From positions 1-56,650 of the forward strand of contig JAEUKJ010000237.1 in assembly GCA_016792665.1 (NCBI GenBank): a DNA stretch of 56,650 nt. The letters run 5' to 3'. The notes beneath the pieces are model-generated. The model was given only the letters and a program-made list of their open reading frames with translations. It had not been told where the DNA came from and made no database searches. The DNA comes from Deltaproteobacteria bacterium (GTDB lineage Bacteria; Myxococcota_A; UBA9042; PHBI01). Shown piece after piece: positions 25,677 to 34,752 of this stretch. Numbering within the stretch: position 1 is the first letter of the stretch; each line of letters begins with the position of its first letter. The translations under genes and the position numbers were made by a program.

Positions 25677-27110
25677 TCACAATCCGAGACGCTTCATGCG
25701 ATCCAGCAGCGTGACCCGCGAGAGGCCGAGTCGGCGCGCGGCCTCGGACTTGTTGCCGTGGGACGCTGCGAGCGCGTCCACGACGAGCCGCCGCTCGAGT
25801 GTCGCGAGCTCGTGACGGAGGTCGAGGGTTGCGTTGGGGCCGATCGTCTCGGCCCGCGGCGAAGGCGCGTGGGCGCCGGGACCTGCGATCGCTTCCTGCT
25901 CTTCCAGTGCGTCGACGTCGATGAGCCCTCCGCTCGAGAGCGCGACCATGCGGCCGATCGCGTTCTCGAGCTCGCGCACATTGCCGGGCCACGCGCGCGC
26001 GGCGAGGCGTGTCGTGAGTGCCTCCGAGAGGCGCACATCGTCGAGCCCGAAGCGCTCCGCGTGGCGTGCCGCGAAGTAGCGCGCGAGGGCAGGGATGTCG
26101 TCACGGCGATCGTCGAGGCGCGGCACCGTGAGCTCGACCACCGCGAGGCGGTAGTAGAGGTCCTCGCGAAAGTGCCCTGCCGCGACCATGGCGCGGAGGT
26201 CCCGGTGCGTCGAGGCGATGACGCGCACATCGACGCGCTCGACCTTGCTCGCGCCGAGCGGCTGGACCTCACCGTCCTGGAGCGCGCGCAGCAACTTCGG
26301 CTGCACGGCCAGCGGCAGCTCGCCGACCTCGTCCAGGACCAGGGTGCCTCCATGGGCGCGCTGGAAGAACCCGGCGCGCGCGTCACGCGCCCCCGTGAAG
26401 GCGCCGCGCGTGTGGCCGAAGAGCTCGGCGTCGGCCAGCTCGGGGCCCAGCGACGCGCAGTTGAAGCGCACGAAGGGGCCCGTCGCCCGCGTGCCGAGGT
26501 TGTGGAGGAGCATCGCCACGAGCTCCTTGCCGGTCCCGGTCTCGCCGCGCACGAGCGTCGTCACGTCGCGGTGCGCGAGTCGCTCGACCTTCGCGAACAG
26601 CGTCCGCATCGCCGGGCTCTCGCCCAACATCGGGCGTCCGCTCGCGCGCTCGGCCGCGGCGCGTCGCGCAGATCGACGCAGCGCCTGCAGCTCGATCGCG
26701 TGCGCGACCGTGGCCACCAGCTCGTCGAGCTCGAAGGGCTTGGCGAGGTAGTCGAACGCCCCGGCCTTCATCGCCTGCACGGCGACGCGCTCGGAGCCGC
26801 GAGCGGTCACCAGCACGACGGGGATCGGCGGCGTCCTGTCCCTGGCCCCGGCCAGCACGCCCAGGCCGTCCACGACCGGCTCCGAAGGGGCGTGGCGAGT
26901 CGCATTCGAATCTAATGCTCCCGGCATCGACAGGTCGGTGACCACCACGTCGGGCTCGTCGTCCAGCGCTCGCAGCGCCTCGGCCCCCGAGGCCACCTCG
27001 ACCACGTGGTGACCCGCGTCGCGCAGCACTTCGGCGATCGCGAAGCGCACCGCCGCCTCGTCATCGCACACCAGGACCGTGGCCTGGTCGTCTCCACCGT
27101 CGCGCCTCAC
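25677..27110 (-). CDS. NtrC-family sigma-54-dependent response regulator
   Basis: 477 residues from GTG, with AGGAGG four bases upstream. Receiver domain: acidic pair Asp16/Asp17, phospho-acceptor Asp59 (VVVTDLSMPG), Lys124 in YLAKPF. It carries an extra segment of about 17 residues (65-81) right after SMPG, where receivers usually continue with DG. AAA+ domain: Walker A GETGTGKE (189-196), sigma-54 contact loop GAFTGA (236-241), arginine-finger region. The C-terminal Fis-type HTH is SEAARRLGLSRVTLLDRM. Its start overlaps the histidine kinase stop, so the two form a coupled operon. It should activate sigma-54 promoters; the regulon is unknown. Confidence 0.95.
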   Translation of the reverse strand: MRRDGGDDQATVLVCDDEAAVRFAIAEVLRDAGHHVVEVASGAEALRALDDEPDVVVTDLSMPGALDSNATRHAPSEPVVDGLGVLAGARDRTPPIPVVLVTARGSERVAVQAMKAGAFDYLAKPFELDELVATVAHAIELQALRRSARRAAAERASGRPMLGESPAMRTLFAKVERLAHRDVTTLVRGETGTGKELVAMLLHNLGTRATGPFVRFNCASLGPELADAELFGHTRGAFTGARDARAGFFQRAHGGTLVLDEVGELPLAVQPKLLRALQDGEVQPLGASKVERVDVRVIASTHRDLRAMVAAGHFREDLYYRLAVVELTVPRLDDRRDDIPALARYFAARHAERFGLDDVRLSEALTTRLAARAWPGNVRELENAIGRMVALSSGGLIDVDALEEQEAIAGPGAHAPSPRAETIGPNATLDLRHELATLERRLVVDALAASHGNKSEAARRLGLSRVTLLDRMKRLGL

Positions 27111-28396
27111 GCGACCTCCTCGGGCAGCTCGATCGTCGCGACCGTACCGCCGCCGTCCCGCGCTCGCAACGCCAGCCTGCCGCCGTGTGCGCGCACGACC
27201 GCGCGCGTGATGGCGAGGCCGAGCCCCGTGCCCTCGGGGCGCGTCGTGAGCCACGCGGTGTCGCCGCTCGCGAAGGCGTCCGCGATGCGCGCATCGAGGC
27301 CGGGGCCGCGGTCCGCGATCGACACGAGGTGCAGGCCACCCTCGCGCGCGTGCGTCACGCTGACGATGCTGCCCACCGGACTCGCCAGGATGGCGTTGTC
27401 GACCAGGTTGAAGACCGCCTCGCGCAGACGCGCACGGTCGACCTCGAGGCGCGTCGCGCGGACCTCGGCCTCGAGCCGCACGCCCCGAGCTTCCGCGCGT
27501 GAGGTGAGGAGAGTCAGGACCTCGGCCACGAGCTCGGCGAGGTCGGTCACCTGCCGCGCGAGGGTCACCTGCGCCCGCGCGAGGGCCAGGTGATCGGTCA
27601 CGAGACCGCTCATGCGATCGATCTCCCCGAGCACCACGCCGAGCCGCTTGGCGCTCCGATCCGAGGCGTCCCGCGCCTCGAGCTGCACCAGGGCCTTCAT
27701 CGCGGCGAGCGGGTTCTTCAGCTCGTGGGCCACCCTCGCGCTGACCTCCTCGGCCTCGCGCACGCGCGTCGTCGCGGCCAGGACCGCCTCGTGTCGCATG
27801 CGCTCCAAGAGTGCGCCGGCCTCGGCATAGGCGTCGGCCAGTCGCCCCACACCCGTCCACGCCAGCGCCAAGGTGCCTGCGAACGCGACGAGCCGCATCC
27901 AGTCGGCCTCTGGCGAGGGCAGGGGGCCCCAGGGGAGGAGCCCTGCCCCGGAGAGCAAGGCCACGAGACCGACCGCGGCGAGGCTGCTCCCGAGGAGCCA
28001 CGCCGTCGCGCGGCGACGACCGAAGGCCGCGAACGCGACCACCAGGGGCGCGAGCGTGAGCACGAGCAGCGGGCTCGCGATCCCCCCTGAGAGCACGAGC
28101 CCCAGGGTGATGAGCAGCGCGGTGGTCGCCAACGAGGCGAGGAGCCAGCGCTCAGTCACGAGCCGCGCACGTACGAGTCGCGCCTCGAGCGCGAACAGCG
28201 CCAGCGTCGTCAGCATCGCGGCGGCGAGGGCGACGCGTTGCGCAGAGGGTATCGCCGCCCCGGCCGAGAGGGCCGCCTGCGCGACGACCACAGGAAGCAC
28301 GATGCGCGGACGCCACGAGAGGAAGGCCGTGCCGACGACCCGCACGCGCAGGGCGCGGATCGCGTCGAGGTGGGCCTGCGTGGGGGCATCGTTCAT
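27107..28396 (-). CDS. Membrane histidine kinase, partner of the NtrC-type regulator
   Basis: 429 residues from ATG 28396; an in-frame ATG at 28411 is possible. Six predicted membrane helices fill residues about 30-185, with no large periplasmic loop, so the input is probably in or near the membrane. Then come a short coiled coil, the H box with His224 (VAHELKNPL), N box (NLVDNAI), G1 (DRGPGLD) and G2 (GTGLGLAI). The arrangement resembles small-input kinases that pair with NtrC-like regulators. The stop codon overlaps the GTG of the regulator gene. It is divergent from a small membrane protein gene that could be a target. Confidence 0.93.
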   Translation of the reverse strand: MNDAPTQAHLDAIRALRVRVVGTAFLSWRPRIVLPVVVAQAALSAGAAIPSAQRVALAAAMLTTLALFALEARLVRARLVTERWLLASLATTALLITLGLVLSGGIASPLLVLTLAPLVVAFAAFGRRRATAWLLGSSLAAVGLVALLSGAGLLPWGPLPSPEADWMRLVAFAGTLALAWTGVGRLADAYAEAGALLERMRHEAVLAATTRVREAEEVSARVAHELKNPLAAMKALVQLEARDASDRSAKRLGVVLGEIDRMSGLVTDHLALARAQVTLARQVTDLAELVAEVLTLLTSRAEARGVRLEAEVRATRLEVDRARLREAVFNLVDNAILASPVGSIVSVTHAREGGLHLVSIADRGPGLDARIADAFASGDTAWLTTRPEGTGLGLAITRAVVRAHGGRLALRARDGGGTVATIELPEEVA

Positions 28397-28623
28397 GGTC
28401 GACGGCCCCATACCAAGAGCCCGCGCCCGTGTCTCGGACGGCGCTCGTCGAAGCGGCGACGCCGCTCGACCGACGCCTGTCGGAAAGTCGACGCCCGCAT
28501 CGCCACGCGGCCACCCGCACCGCTCGAGCTCACAGGCTCGGGGCCACCTCGAGGCGACGGCACGCTTCTTCCAATGCGGCGCGCCGTGGGCACATCGCCC
28601 GCCGATCTCCGAGAAGGCACCGC

Positions 28624-29307
28624 ATGACCTCGATCCCGACGTCGCTCCAGACCGTCCCAACGCCTCGCACCCGCCTCGTCGACGTGCCACGTCCCGCGCT
28701 CGTCGCGCTCCTCGGCTGGGTCGCACTCGCCCTCGCGTCGGCCGCGAGTGGCCTTCTCGACGCCGCGCCGCCACTCATCGGCCTCCTCTTCGCGGTCGCC
28801 GTGGGCGGGACGCTCATCGCGTGGCGACGATCGCCGACGCTGCGCGCCTGGACCCAGGGCCTCGATCTGCGCGTGCCGATCGCCCTCCATGTCGCGCGCT
28901 TCGGCTTCGGCACGATGTTCCTCGTCGAGCTCGCCGCGGGTCACCTGCCCGCGACCTTCGCCGAGCGCGGCGGCTACGGCGACATCCTCGCGGGCGCGCT
29001 GGCGATCCTCGCGATCGTCCTCGTCGGATCCCCGGGCCGTCACGGAAGACAGCCCGCATCAGACCTGGGCCGAGCCGCCGCGTGGACGTTCTCGGTCGTC
29101 GGGCTCGCCGACATCCTGCTGGTCTTCGGGACCGGGCAGTACCTGGTCTTCGTGGCGCACGACCCGCTGGTCGTGGGGGCGATCGGGCGACTGCCCTATG
29201 CGCTGTTGCCGACCCTCGTCGTGCCGCTGGTCGTGCTCACGCACGTCCTCGTCATGCAGCGCCTGCGCGCGGCCCGGCATGGGGCCGCGGCAGGAGCCTT
29301 CACCTGA
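28624..29307 (+). CDS. Small polytopic membrane protein of unknown function
   Basis: 227 residues, with about six hydrophobic segments: near 25-45, 48-65, 85-105, 118-135, 155-175 and 190-210. The N-terminus is cytoplasmic and Thr/Pro-rich. No catalytic motif is recognised. It is divergent from the histidine kinase gene across 227 bp and convergent with the DUF1517 gene (21-bp gap). Position suggests regulation by, or functional linkage to, the two-component system, but nothing in the sequence proves it. Confidence 0.7.
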   Translation: MTSIPTSLQTVPTPRTRLVDVPRPALVALLGWVALALASAASGLLDAAPPLIGLLFAVAVGGTLIAWRRSPTLRAWTQGLDLRVPIALHVARFGFGTMFLVELAAGHLPATFAERGGYGDILAGALAILAIVLVGSPGRHGRQPASDLGRAAAWTFSVVGLADILLVFGTGQYLVFVAHDPLVVGAIGRLPYALLPTLVVPLVVLTHVLVMQRLRAARHGAAAGAFT

Positions 29308-29328
29308 GCTGCCGCCCATCTGGGAGCG

Positions 29329-30237
29329 TCAGCGCAGCTCCATGAGGTCGGGGAAGGTCATCGTGGCCTCGTCGACGGGCAGGATGTCGCTCTCCGAGGC
29401 CGGGGTCCAGACGACCTCGGCCGCGAGCACCATCGGCGAGCCGACCGCGCCGAGCGCCGCGAGCACCGCGTCGAGGTCCTGCGGGCCGCCGATCTTCTCG
29501 GGCAGGGTCGGGCCGCTGTGGTCGATGCCGACGACCAGGGTCACGACGAAGAACTCGTTGATGCCGAAGCTGCCGTCCTCATCGGTGAGGCCGTCGGTCT
29601 TGCCCTCGCGCTTCTGCTCGAGGAGCTTTCGCTGGTTGCCTTCGATGCGCAGCACCTCGCGCTCGAACGAGGCGCGCGCCTCGCTGGTGAGCGCCTGGAA
29701 CTTCTGCTCGGCCTCGCTCGGCCCGAGCTTCGGCACACCGACCATCGAGGCGTGCGTGATCTTGCCGCCCTTTCGTCGGAGGTAGAGCGCGATGTTGCGC
29801 ACGAAGCTCGCAAGGCCGTCGGGCGAGTCGAAGCTCGCGCGGCGCACCATGGCCTCGAGCTCTTCCCACGGACGATCTCCCGGCTGCGTGATGCCGAAGC
29901 GCACGCGATAGACCGCGGCCTTGTCGGCGTTGCGCTTGCCGAGCCACTGGATGAACGAGAAGAACGCGAGCACCGCGAAGATGATGAGGATCGTCGACGG
30001 GCTCATGTAGCCGCAGAACATGATGCCGCCGCCGCCGAAGCCGCCGCCGCCCCCGCCGCCAAAGCCTCCGCCTCCGCGCGAGAAGCCGCCGCCGCCGCCC
30101 GAACCGCCCGATCGCGCCATCGCTTCGTCTGCGAAGACGGCGATCGAGACGATCATGAACAGCGAGAAGAAGATCGTCGCCCATGGCAACTTGGCCATCC
30201 GCGACAGGACTCCAGCGATGGGTTTGGTTGGCTTCAT
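29329..30237 (-). CDS. DUF1517-like membrane protein with Gly-rich segment
   Basis: 302 residues. A first hydrophobic helix (about 17-36) looks like a signal or anchor, followed by a run of Gly, Ser and Phe (GGGGFSRGGGGF type, about 43-72). A second helix (about 80-98) precedes a soluble domain with FGITQPGDRPWEELEAMVRR, FVRNIALYLRRKG and a C-terminal alpha/beta part (FVVTLVVGIDH, DLDAVLAALGA). This layout fits the DUF1517 family, known in cyanobacteria and plants. Function is unknown. The gene follows element A and urocanase on the same strand, with 194 bp between. Confidence 0.75.
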   Translation of the reverse strand: MKPTKPIAGVLSRMAKLPWATIFFSLFMIVSIAVFADEAMARSGGSGGGGGFSRGGGGFGGGGGGGFGGGGIMFCGYMSPSTILIIFAVLAFFSFIQWLGKRNADKAAVYRVRFGITQPGDRPWEELEAMVRRASFDSPDGLASFVRNIALYLRRKGGKITHASMVGVPKLGPSEAEQKFQALTSEARASFEREVLRIEGNQRKLLEQKREGKTDGLTDEDGSFGINEFFVVTLVVGIDHSGPTLPEKIGGPQDLDAVLAALGAVGSPMVLAAEVVWTPASESDILPVDEATMTFPDLMELR

Positions 30238-30309
30238 GACTCGGGGACTATGGTGCGATTCGCATCTCGGGACAAGGACGCGTCGCCGAAGCGACCCTCA
30301 ACCTTTCCC

Positions 30310-30435
30310 GTAGTCTGCTCAAAAATGGCCATCTGCGGCGTCGCTCGGAAAGAGTCGTCGCTGCGGCGTACTGAGAGTACGCCTCACTCCTTGTCTTTCC
30401 GGCTCCTTGCATATGGCCATTTTTGAGCAGACTAC
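30310..30435. repeat. Palindromic element A, starting at the hutU stop codon
   Basis: A 126-bp element bounded by perfect 23-bp inverted repeats (30310-30332 and 30413-30435; core tctgctcaaaaatggccat). Inside are a second pair, cggaaaga / tctttccg, and a central 19-nt hairpin (30365-30383, ggcgtact / agtacgcc). The TAG stop of hutU lies in the outermost bases of the right repeat. The same element, inverted, is at 38712-38839. Confidence 0.9.
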
Positions 30436-32162
30436 ACCCGGGGCGGGAGGTGGGGCACATCGACGCCGCGCTCACGGGCCGCGGCGATCGCCTCGGGGTA
30501 GCCCGCGTCCGCGTGCCGCATGACGCCCAGCGCCGGGTCCGAGTGCAGCACGCGATCGATGCGCTGGGCCGCCGCGTCCGTGCCATCGGCGACGATGACG
30601 ACGCCCGCGTGCTCGGAGTAGCCGATGCCGACCCCGCCGCCGCCGTGCACACTCACCCAGCTCGCCCCGTTCACCGCGTTCGCGAGCGCGTTCAAGATCG
30701 GCCAGTCGGCGATCGCGTCCGACCCATCGCGCATGTCCTCGGTCTCGCGGTTGGGGCTCGCGACCGAGCCCGAGTCGAGGTGGTCACGCCCGATGACGAT
30801 CGGCGCCTTGACCTGGCCGGTGCGCACGAGCTCGTTGAAGAGCAGCCCGGCCTTGTGCCGCTCGCCATAGCCGAGCCAGCAGATGCGGGCCGGCAACCCC
30901 TGGAAGGCGACGCGCTCGCGCGCCAGCGTCAGCCAGCGGCGAAGGTGCGCGTCGTCGGGGAAGAGCTCCAACAAGGCGCGGTCGGTCGTGTAGATGTCCT
31001 CGGGATCGCCCGAGAGCGCGACCCAGCGGAAGGGCCCCTTGCCTTCGCAGAACAGGGGTCGGATGTAGGCCGGCACGAAGCCCGGGAAAGCCCGGTTGAT
31101 GTCGTGATCGCGGTTGGCATCCGCTGCCCCTGTCTGTCCCCGGGCCTTCCGACCCTCGACGGCGCGCGCGCGGATGTTGTTGCCGTAGTCGAAGACCTCG
31201 GCGCCGCGATCGCGGTGGGCGATCATCTGGTCGACGTGGGTCACGACCGTGCGATAGGACGCGGCCAGGTAGTCCTCGGGGTCGGCCGCGCGCATGGCGG
31301 CGGCGGTTGCGAGGTCGATCCCGTCGGGCACGTAGCCGTACAGCATGTCGTGCGCGCTGGTCTGGTCCGTGACGATGTCGACCGCGACGTTGCCGTCCAA
31401 CAAGGCGCGATGCAGCTCGGTCGCATTGCAGCACACGGCGATCGACACGGCCCGCCCATCCGCCTTGGCGGCCACCGCGCGCGCGATGCCGTCGTCGATC
31501 GAGGAGGCCACCTCGTCGAGGTAGCGCGTCTCGAGGCGACGTTGGATGCGCTGCGGGTCGACCTCGGCGATGAGCGCCACGCCGTCGTTCATCGTGACGG
31601 CCAGCGGCTGCGCACCACCCATACCGCCGAGCCCCGCGGTCACCGTGAGCGTCCCGCGCAGGGTCCCACCAAAGCGCTTCTGCGCGATGGCCCCGAAGGT
31701 CTCGAAGGTGCCCTGCAAGATCCCCTGGGTGCCGATGTAGATCCACGAGCCCGCGGTCATCTGACCGTACATCGTCAGGCCCTTCTTCTCGAGGTCCCAG
31801 AAGATGTCCGAGGTCGCCCAGCGCGGCACGAACAGCGAGTTCGCGATGAGCACGCGGGGCGCATCCGGGTGCGACTTGATGACCCCCACGCACTTGCCCG
31901 ACTGGACCAACATCGTCTCGTCGTTGTCCAGTCGGCGCAGCGTCTGGACGATGACCTCCAGGCAGTCGCGGTTGCGCGCGGCCTTGCCGCTGCCGCCGTA
32001 CACGATCAGCTTCTCCGGGTTCTCGGCGACGTCGGGCGCGAGGTTGTTCATCAGCATGCGCAGCGCGGCCTCCTGCACCCAGCCCTTGCAGGAGAGGGTC
32101 GTGCCGGTCGCGGCACCCGTCAGCGCCACGGGGATGCGCGTGCCCTTGGAGTTCGAGGTCAT
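30432..32162 (-). CDS. hutU: Urocanate hydratase (urocanase)
   Basis: 576 residues, close to the usual 555-560. It converts urocanate to 4-imidazolone-5-propionate in histidine breakdown, using tightly bound NAD+ as electrophile. Seen here: [10 protein letters not shown] in the NAD-binding region, [15 protein letters not shown], the active-site Cys428 in [11 protein letters not shown] (equivalent by spacing from the C-terminus to Cys410 of the Pseudomonas enzyme) and [16 protein letters not shown]. No hutH, hutI or hutG is adjacent. The ATG overlaps the stop of the VanZ-like gene. The stop codon lies inside repeat element A. Confidence 0.96.
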   Translation of the reverse strand: MTSNSKGTRIPVALTGAATGTTLSCKGWVQEAALRMLMNNLAPDVAENPEKLIVYGGSGKAARNRDCLEVIVQTLRRLDNDETMLVQSGKCVGVIKSHPDAPRVLIANSLFVPRWATSDIFWDLEKKGLTMYGQMTAGSWIYIGTQGILQGTFETFGAIAQKRFGGTLRGTLTVTAGLGGMGGAQPLAVTMNDGVALIAEVDPQRIQRRLETRYLDEVASSIDDGIARAVAAKADGRAVSIAVCCNATELHRALLDGNVAVDIVTDQTSAHDMLYGYVPDGIDLATAAAMRAADPEDYLAASYRTVVTHVDQMIAHRDRGAEVFDYGNNIRARAVEGRKARGQTGAADANRDHDINRAFPGFVPAYIRPLFCEGKGPFRWVALSGDPEDIYTTDRALLELFPDDAHLRRWLTLARERVAFQGLPARICWLGYGERHKAGLLFNELVRTGQVKAPIVIGRDHLDSGSVASPNRETEDMRDGSDAIADWPILNALANAVNGASWVSVHGGGGVGIGYSEHAGVVIVADGTDAAAQRIDRVLHSDPALGVMRHADAGYPEAIAAARERGVDVPHLPPRV

Positions 32163-32587
32163 GGAGGGTTCTCCGCAGGGGGTGGAGTGCGGCGCGCAAG
32201 GCGCGGCTCGAGGAAGAGGCTCGCGAGCGTCGCCCCGACGACGGCGCCGACGAGGTCCGCCAGCGCGTCGAGGAGGTCGGACGAGCGGCTCGGGACGTAC
32301 GACTGGAGCCACTCGGTCGCGAGCCCCCAGAGCCCGAGCCCGGCAACGATGACACCAAATCGTGTCATGATGGGGCGCCTCCAGAGGTGGCGCACGAGCG
32401 GCCAGAGACACACCGCCAGGGTCGCCCACGCGCCCGCGTGGACCAGCTTGTCGAGGTACGCGACGCTCGAACCGAAAGACCTCGGGCCCATCGGCATCAG
32501 CATCAGGATCGCGACGGCGACGAACGCGGCGACCGCCAGGACGATGGCGGCGACGGGCCGAGAGGAAGGTCGAGGAGGCCCGGACAC
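32159..32587 (-). CDS. VanZ-like small membrane protein
   Basis: 142 residues from a GTG one base after the stop of the upstream nuclease-like gene. Four hydrophobic helices; motifs [24 protein letters not shown] and [17 protein letters not shown] match the VanZ/PhoP-like family, small membrane proteins whose member VanZ gives low-level teicoplanin resistance and whose general role is unclear. It is translationally linked on both sides (1-bp gap upstream, 4-bp overlap with hutU), so all three genes are made together. No better start is available because the first helix begins soon after. Confidence 0.8.
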   Translation of the reverse strand: MSGPPRPSSRPVAAIVLAVAAFVAVAILMLMPMGPRSFGSSVAYLDKLVHAGAWATLAVCLWPLVRHLWRRPIMTRFGVIVAGLGLWGLATEWLQSYVPSRSSDLLDALADLVGAVVGATLASLFLEPRLARRTPPPAENPP

Positions 32588-32588
32588 G

Positions 32589-33212
32589 TCACATCTTGTA
32601 CTTGCCGAAGTCCGACGGGTCGAGGTCCTCGAGCCGGACCTCCTCGCCGAAGAACGAGCGCGGACCGCTGTCGTCGACCACGGCCTTCGCCTTCGGGTCT
32701 GCGCCCGCGGGCTCGGCGCCGCCGGGCGTGCCGGGGCTGGGCTCGGACTTCGGCGCCGGGTCGCTGGCAGCGACCTCTTCCTCGGGTGCGAGACCGCCGG
32801 CCTCGTCGACGACCGCGCGCGCCACGCCGATGGGCGCGTCGGCCCGCAGCGCCAGCGCGATGGCGTCCGAGGGGCGCGCATCCAGAGAGAGCTCGCCGCC
32901 TTCTTGATCGACGATGCGGATCTCCGCGTAGAACGTGCCGCCTTCCAACCGTGTGATGAACACGCTGGCCACGCGGCACTGCACGGCGTCGAGCATCGAG
33001 ACCATGAGGTCGTGGCTCATCGGGCGCGGCATCTGGACGCCGGCCATGACGGTCGCGATGGCCGTCGCCTCGAGCCCGCCGATGAAGATGGGCACGTAGA
33101 GGCGCGGCTCGGCCAGACCGCGCAGGATGACGACGGGGACCTGGGTGCTCGGGTCGATGACGACCCCACCCACCCTCATCGCGATCATCTCTGCGAGGTC
33201 CGGATTGGACAT
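32589..33212 (-). CDS. Bifunctional-nuclease (BFN/DUF151) family protein
   Basis: 207 residues. Residues about 8-135 form the DUF151/BFN domain: VVILRGLAEPRLYVPIFIGG, EATAIATVMAG, RPMSHDLMVSMLDAV, TFYAEIRIVD, LDARPSDAIALALRADAPI. Members of the family have been reported as nucleases, but most bacterial ones are uncharacterised. The last 70 residues are Pro/Ala/Glu-rich and end FGKYKM. It is the first gene of the operon with the VanZ-like protein and hutU. The ATG fits the family start; no good Shine-Dalgarno is visible. Confidence 0.88.
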   Translation of the reverse strand: MSNPDLAEMIAMRVGGVVIDPSTQVPVVILRGLAEPRLYVPIFIGGLEATAIATVMAGVQMPRPMSHDLMVSMLDAVQCRVASVFITRLEGGTFYAEIRIVDQEGGELSLDARPSDAIALALRADAPIGVARAVVDEAGGLAPEEEVAASDPAPKSEPSPGTPGGAEPAGADPKAKAVVDDSGPRSFFGEEVRLEDLDPSDFGKYKM

Positions 33213-33300
33213 GGATCGGGTGTACCACCGCCTCTGCGGTGCGTCACGCGCGAGCGCGGGAGAGGCCTCGCGCCGCGCCCCGATCCGGTCGTCGTGCACC

Positions 33301-33687
33301 TCAGGCGAGCTTCTCCTGCGCCTTCTTCACGAGGTCGATGACGTCGGGGACCTTCTCCATGATCTTGTCGAAGAAGCCCTTCTTGTCGGCGATGGGCAGG
33401 ACCTCGACGTCGGTCTCGCTGAAGATGGCCACCGCGACCGGGCGCACGCGCGCGCCGATGCCGGCGAGCTGGCCGGCACCCTTGCCGCGCCCGCCCTTGT
33501 GGCGCTTCATCTCGGGCGCGTCGCCCTCGCCCTCGCCGCCACCCCCGCCCAGACCGACGGTGAGGCGCGAGAGGGGCACGAGGGTGACGCCGCCGATGAC
33601 GATGGGCTCGCCGACGACGACATTGCTGTTGGCGGTCTCTTCCAGCTTGCCTGCGACGAGGGCGATGAGGTCGATGATCGATTGCAT
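33301..33687 (-). CDS. GerW/YtfJ-family protein, copy 1
   Basis: 128 residues. The pattern VVVGEPIVIGGVTLVPLSRL, then a Gly/Glu-rich segment (GLGGGGGEGEG), RVRPVAVAIF and a helical tail (FFDKIMEKVPDVIDLVKK) is that of YtfJ/GerW, a protein placed at forespore membranes and needed for germination in Bacillus. Here the organism shows no other endospore genes. It is the last gene of the ECF sigma operon, 55 bp after a shorter paralogue. The Gly-rich block is longer than in Bacillus. Role here unknown. Confidence 0.82.
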   Translation of the reverse strand: MQSIIDLIALVAGKLEETANSNVVVGEPIVIGGVTLVPLSRLTVGLGGGGGEGEGDAPEMKRHKGGRGKGAGQLAGIGARVRPVAVAIFSETDVEVLPIADKKGFFDKIMEKVPDVIDLVKKAQEKLA

Positions 33688-33742
33688 GGTGTGTCCTGAT
33701 TCTGGGGGTTCGGGTTCGTGTTCGGGGCGGGCGATGCGCCCG

Positions 33743-34033
33743 TCAGTTGCCGAGCGACTGGACGCGGGCCTTGCCGTTCTCGATGATGATGACGGCCACC
33801 GGGGTGGCGCGCGCGCCGCCGCCGGCCCCGAGCCCGGTGCCCTTGCCCGAGGCGCCGCCGTGCTCGGTGCCTTCGCCCTCGCCGCCGCCACCGCCCAGGC
33901 CGAGGCGGAGCTCGCAGAGGGTGAGCACGTGGCGATCGCCGACGCTGATGGGGCGCGCGACCGTCGCGTTCTTCTGGACGAGGGCGGTGAGGCGCGTGCT
34001 CACCGACTGGAGGAGGTCTTTCACGTACTTCAT
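33743..34033 (-). CDS. GerW/YtfJ-family protein, copy 2 (short)
   Basis: 96 residues with the same order of blocks as copy 1: N-terminal helix (VKDLLQSVSTRLTALV), TVARPISVGDRHVLTLCEL, the Gly/Glu-rich run (LGLGGGGGEGEG) and ATPVAVIII near the end, but without the C-terminal helix. The two copies most likely arose by duplication and may form hetero-oligomers. The ATG overlaps the stop of the DUF2953 gene (ATGA), so translation is coupled. Confidence 0.8.
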   Translation of the reverse strand: MKYVKDLLQSVSTRLTALVQKNATVARPISVGDRHVLTLCELRLGLGGGGGEGEGTEHGGASGKGTGLGAGGGARATPVAVIIIENGKARVQSLGN

Positions 34034-34749
34034 GGGAGGTCTCCGTGGCTCGAGGATGCCGAGCCGATGCTCTGGGGTTGAGGTCGTGGGTCGGGAGGGG
34101 TGATGCGGCCGCGGAGGGCGCGACCGAGATCCGAGAAGAAGTAGAGGGCGAGGCCGACGACGAGGACGTGCCCCGGGATGAGCCAGCTCGTGAGGCGCCC
34201 TTCGAGGTCGAGGACGGCGTCGGAGTAGTCGACCTCGAGGTCGAGGGTGCCCGGCGGCAGGCGCGCGTCGAGTTGGTTCAAGGCCAGCGCGAGCCACACC
34301 GAGTCATCGGGCTCGGGCATTCCGACGGCACCGGAGACGCGACCGCGGAGGTGCAGCGTCGCGAGCATGCGCAGGGCGAGGCGCCAGAGGTGGTGGCGCT
34401 GTCGGAAGAACCAGACGAGGCCCGGGCCACGGCGCGCATCGGTCTCTTCGGACTTCTCGGACTTCTCGGACTGGGCGGGCTTCTTTTTTTTGCGGCGCGT
34501 GCGGCGCTTGTCCGGGGTGAAGCGCGCGATGGGGATGCCGAAGAGGCGCAGCGTCGGGCGCATACCCGAGGCGAGGTCGAGCCCGAGGATGCCCAGGGCC
34601 CAGCGGACGCGCAGCGCATAGCTCGCGTGCAGGGCCTCGCCGTCGACCTCGCCGCCGGCACGGAGGTGAAGCGGCGCGATGAGCACCAGCACGAGCAGCG
34701 ACCCGAGGGTGACCGAGAGCACGAGCAGGATGTCGACGAGCACGCTCAT
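34030..34749 (-). CDS. DUF2953-like membrane protein (YtfI-like)
   Basis: 239 residues. An N-terminal membrane helix (about 5-25), a beta-rich segment (LRLFGIPIARF), a strongly basic cytoplasmic stretch (RRTRRKKKKPAQSEKSEKSE, about 81-100) and a second hydrophobic segment near 193-212. In Bacillus, ytfI (DUF2953) and ytfJ (GerW) are neighbours; the same pair is adjacent here and overlaps by four bases, which supports both assignments. It starts three bases after the stop of the putative anti-sigma gene. Function unknown; a membrane partner for the GerW-like proteins is likely. Confidence 0.75.
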   Translation of the reverse strand: MSVLVDILLVLSVTLGSLLVLVLIAPLHLRAGGEVDGEALHASYALRVRWALGILGLDLASGMRPTLRLFGIPIARFTPDKRRTRRKKKKPAQSEKSEKSEETDARRGPGLVWFFRQRHHLWRLALRMLATLHLRGRVSGAVGMPEPDDSVWLALALNQLDARLPPGTLDLEVDYSDAVLDLEGRLTSWLIPGHVLVVGLALYFFSDLGRALRGRITPPDPRPQPQSIGSASSSHGDLP

Positions 34750-34752
34750 GGG

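Noticed and set aside
28397-28623. Sigma-54 promoter (ggcacg...ttcc near 28560) between the kinase and membrane protein genes
   Set aside because: The -12 GC is missing in the expected place, so the match is too weak to list as a feature.
30310-30435. Element A as an ordinary intrinsic terminator
   Set aside because: The TTTTT run lies inside the stem rather than after it, the hairpin is far longer than usual, and the sequence recurs elsewhere; terminator activity remains possible but does not explain the conservation.
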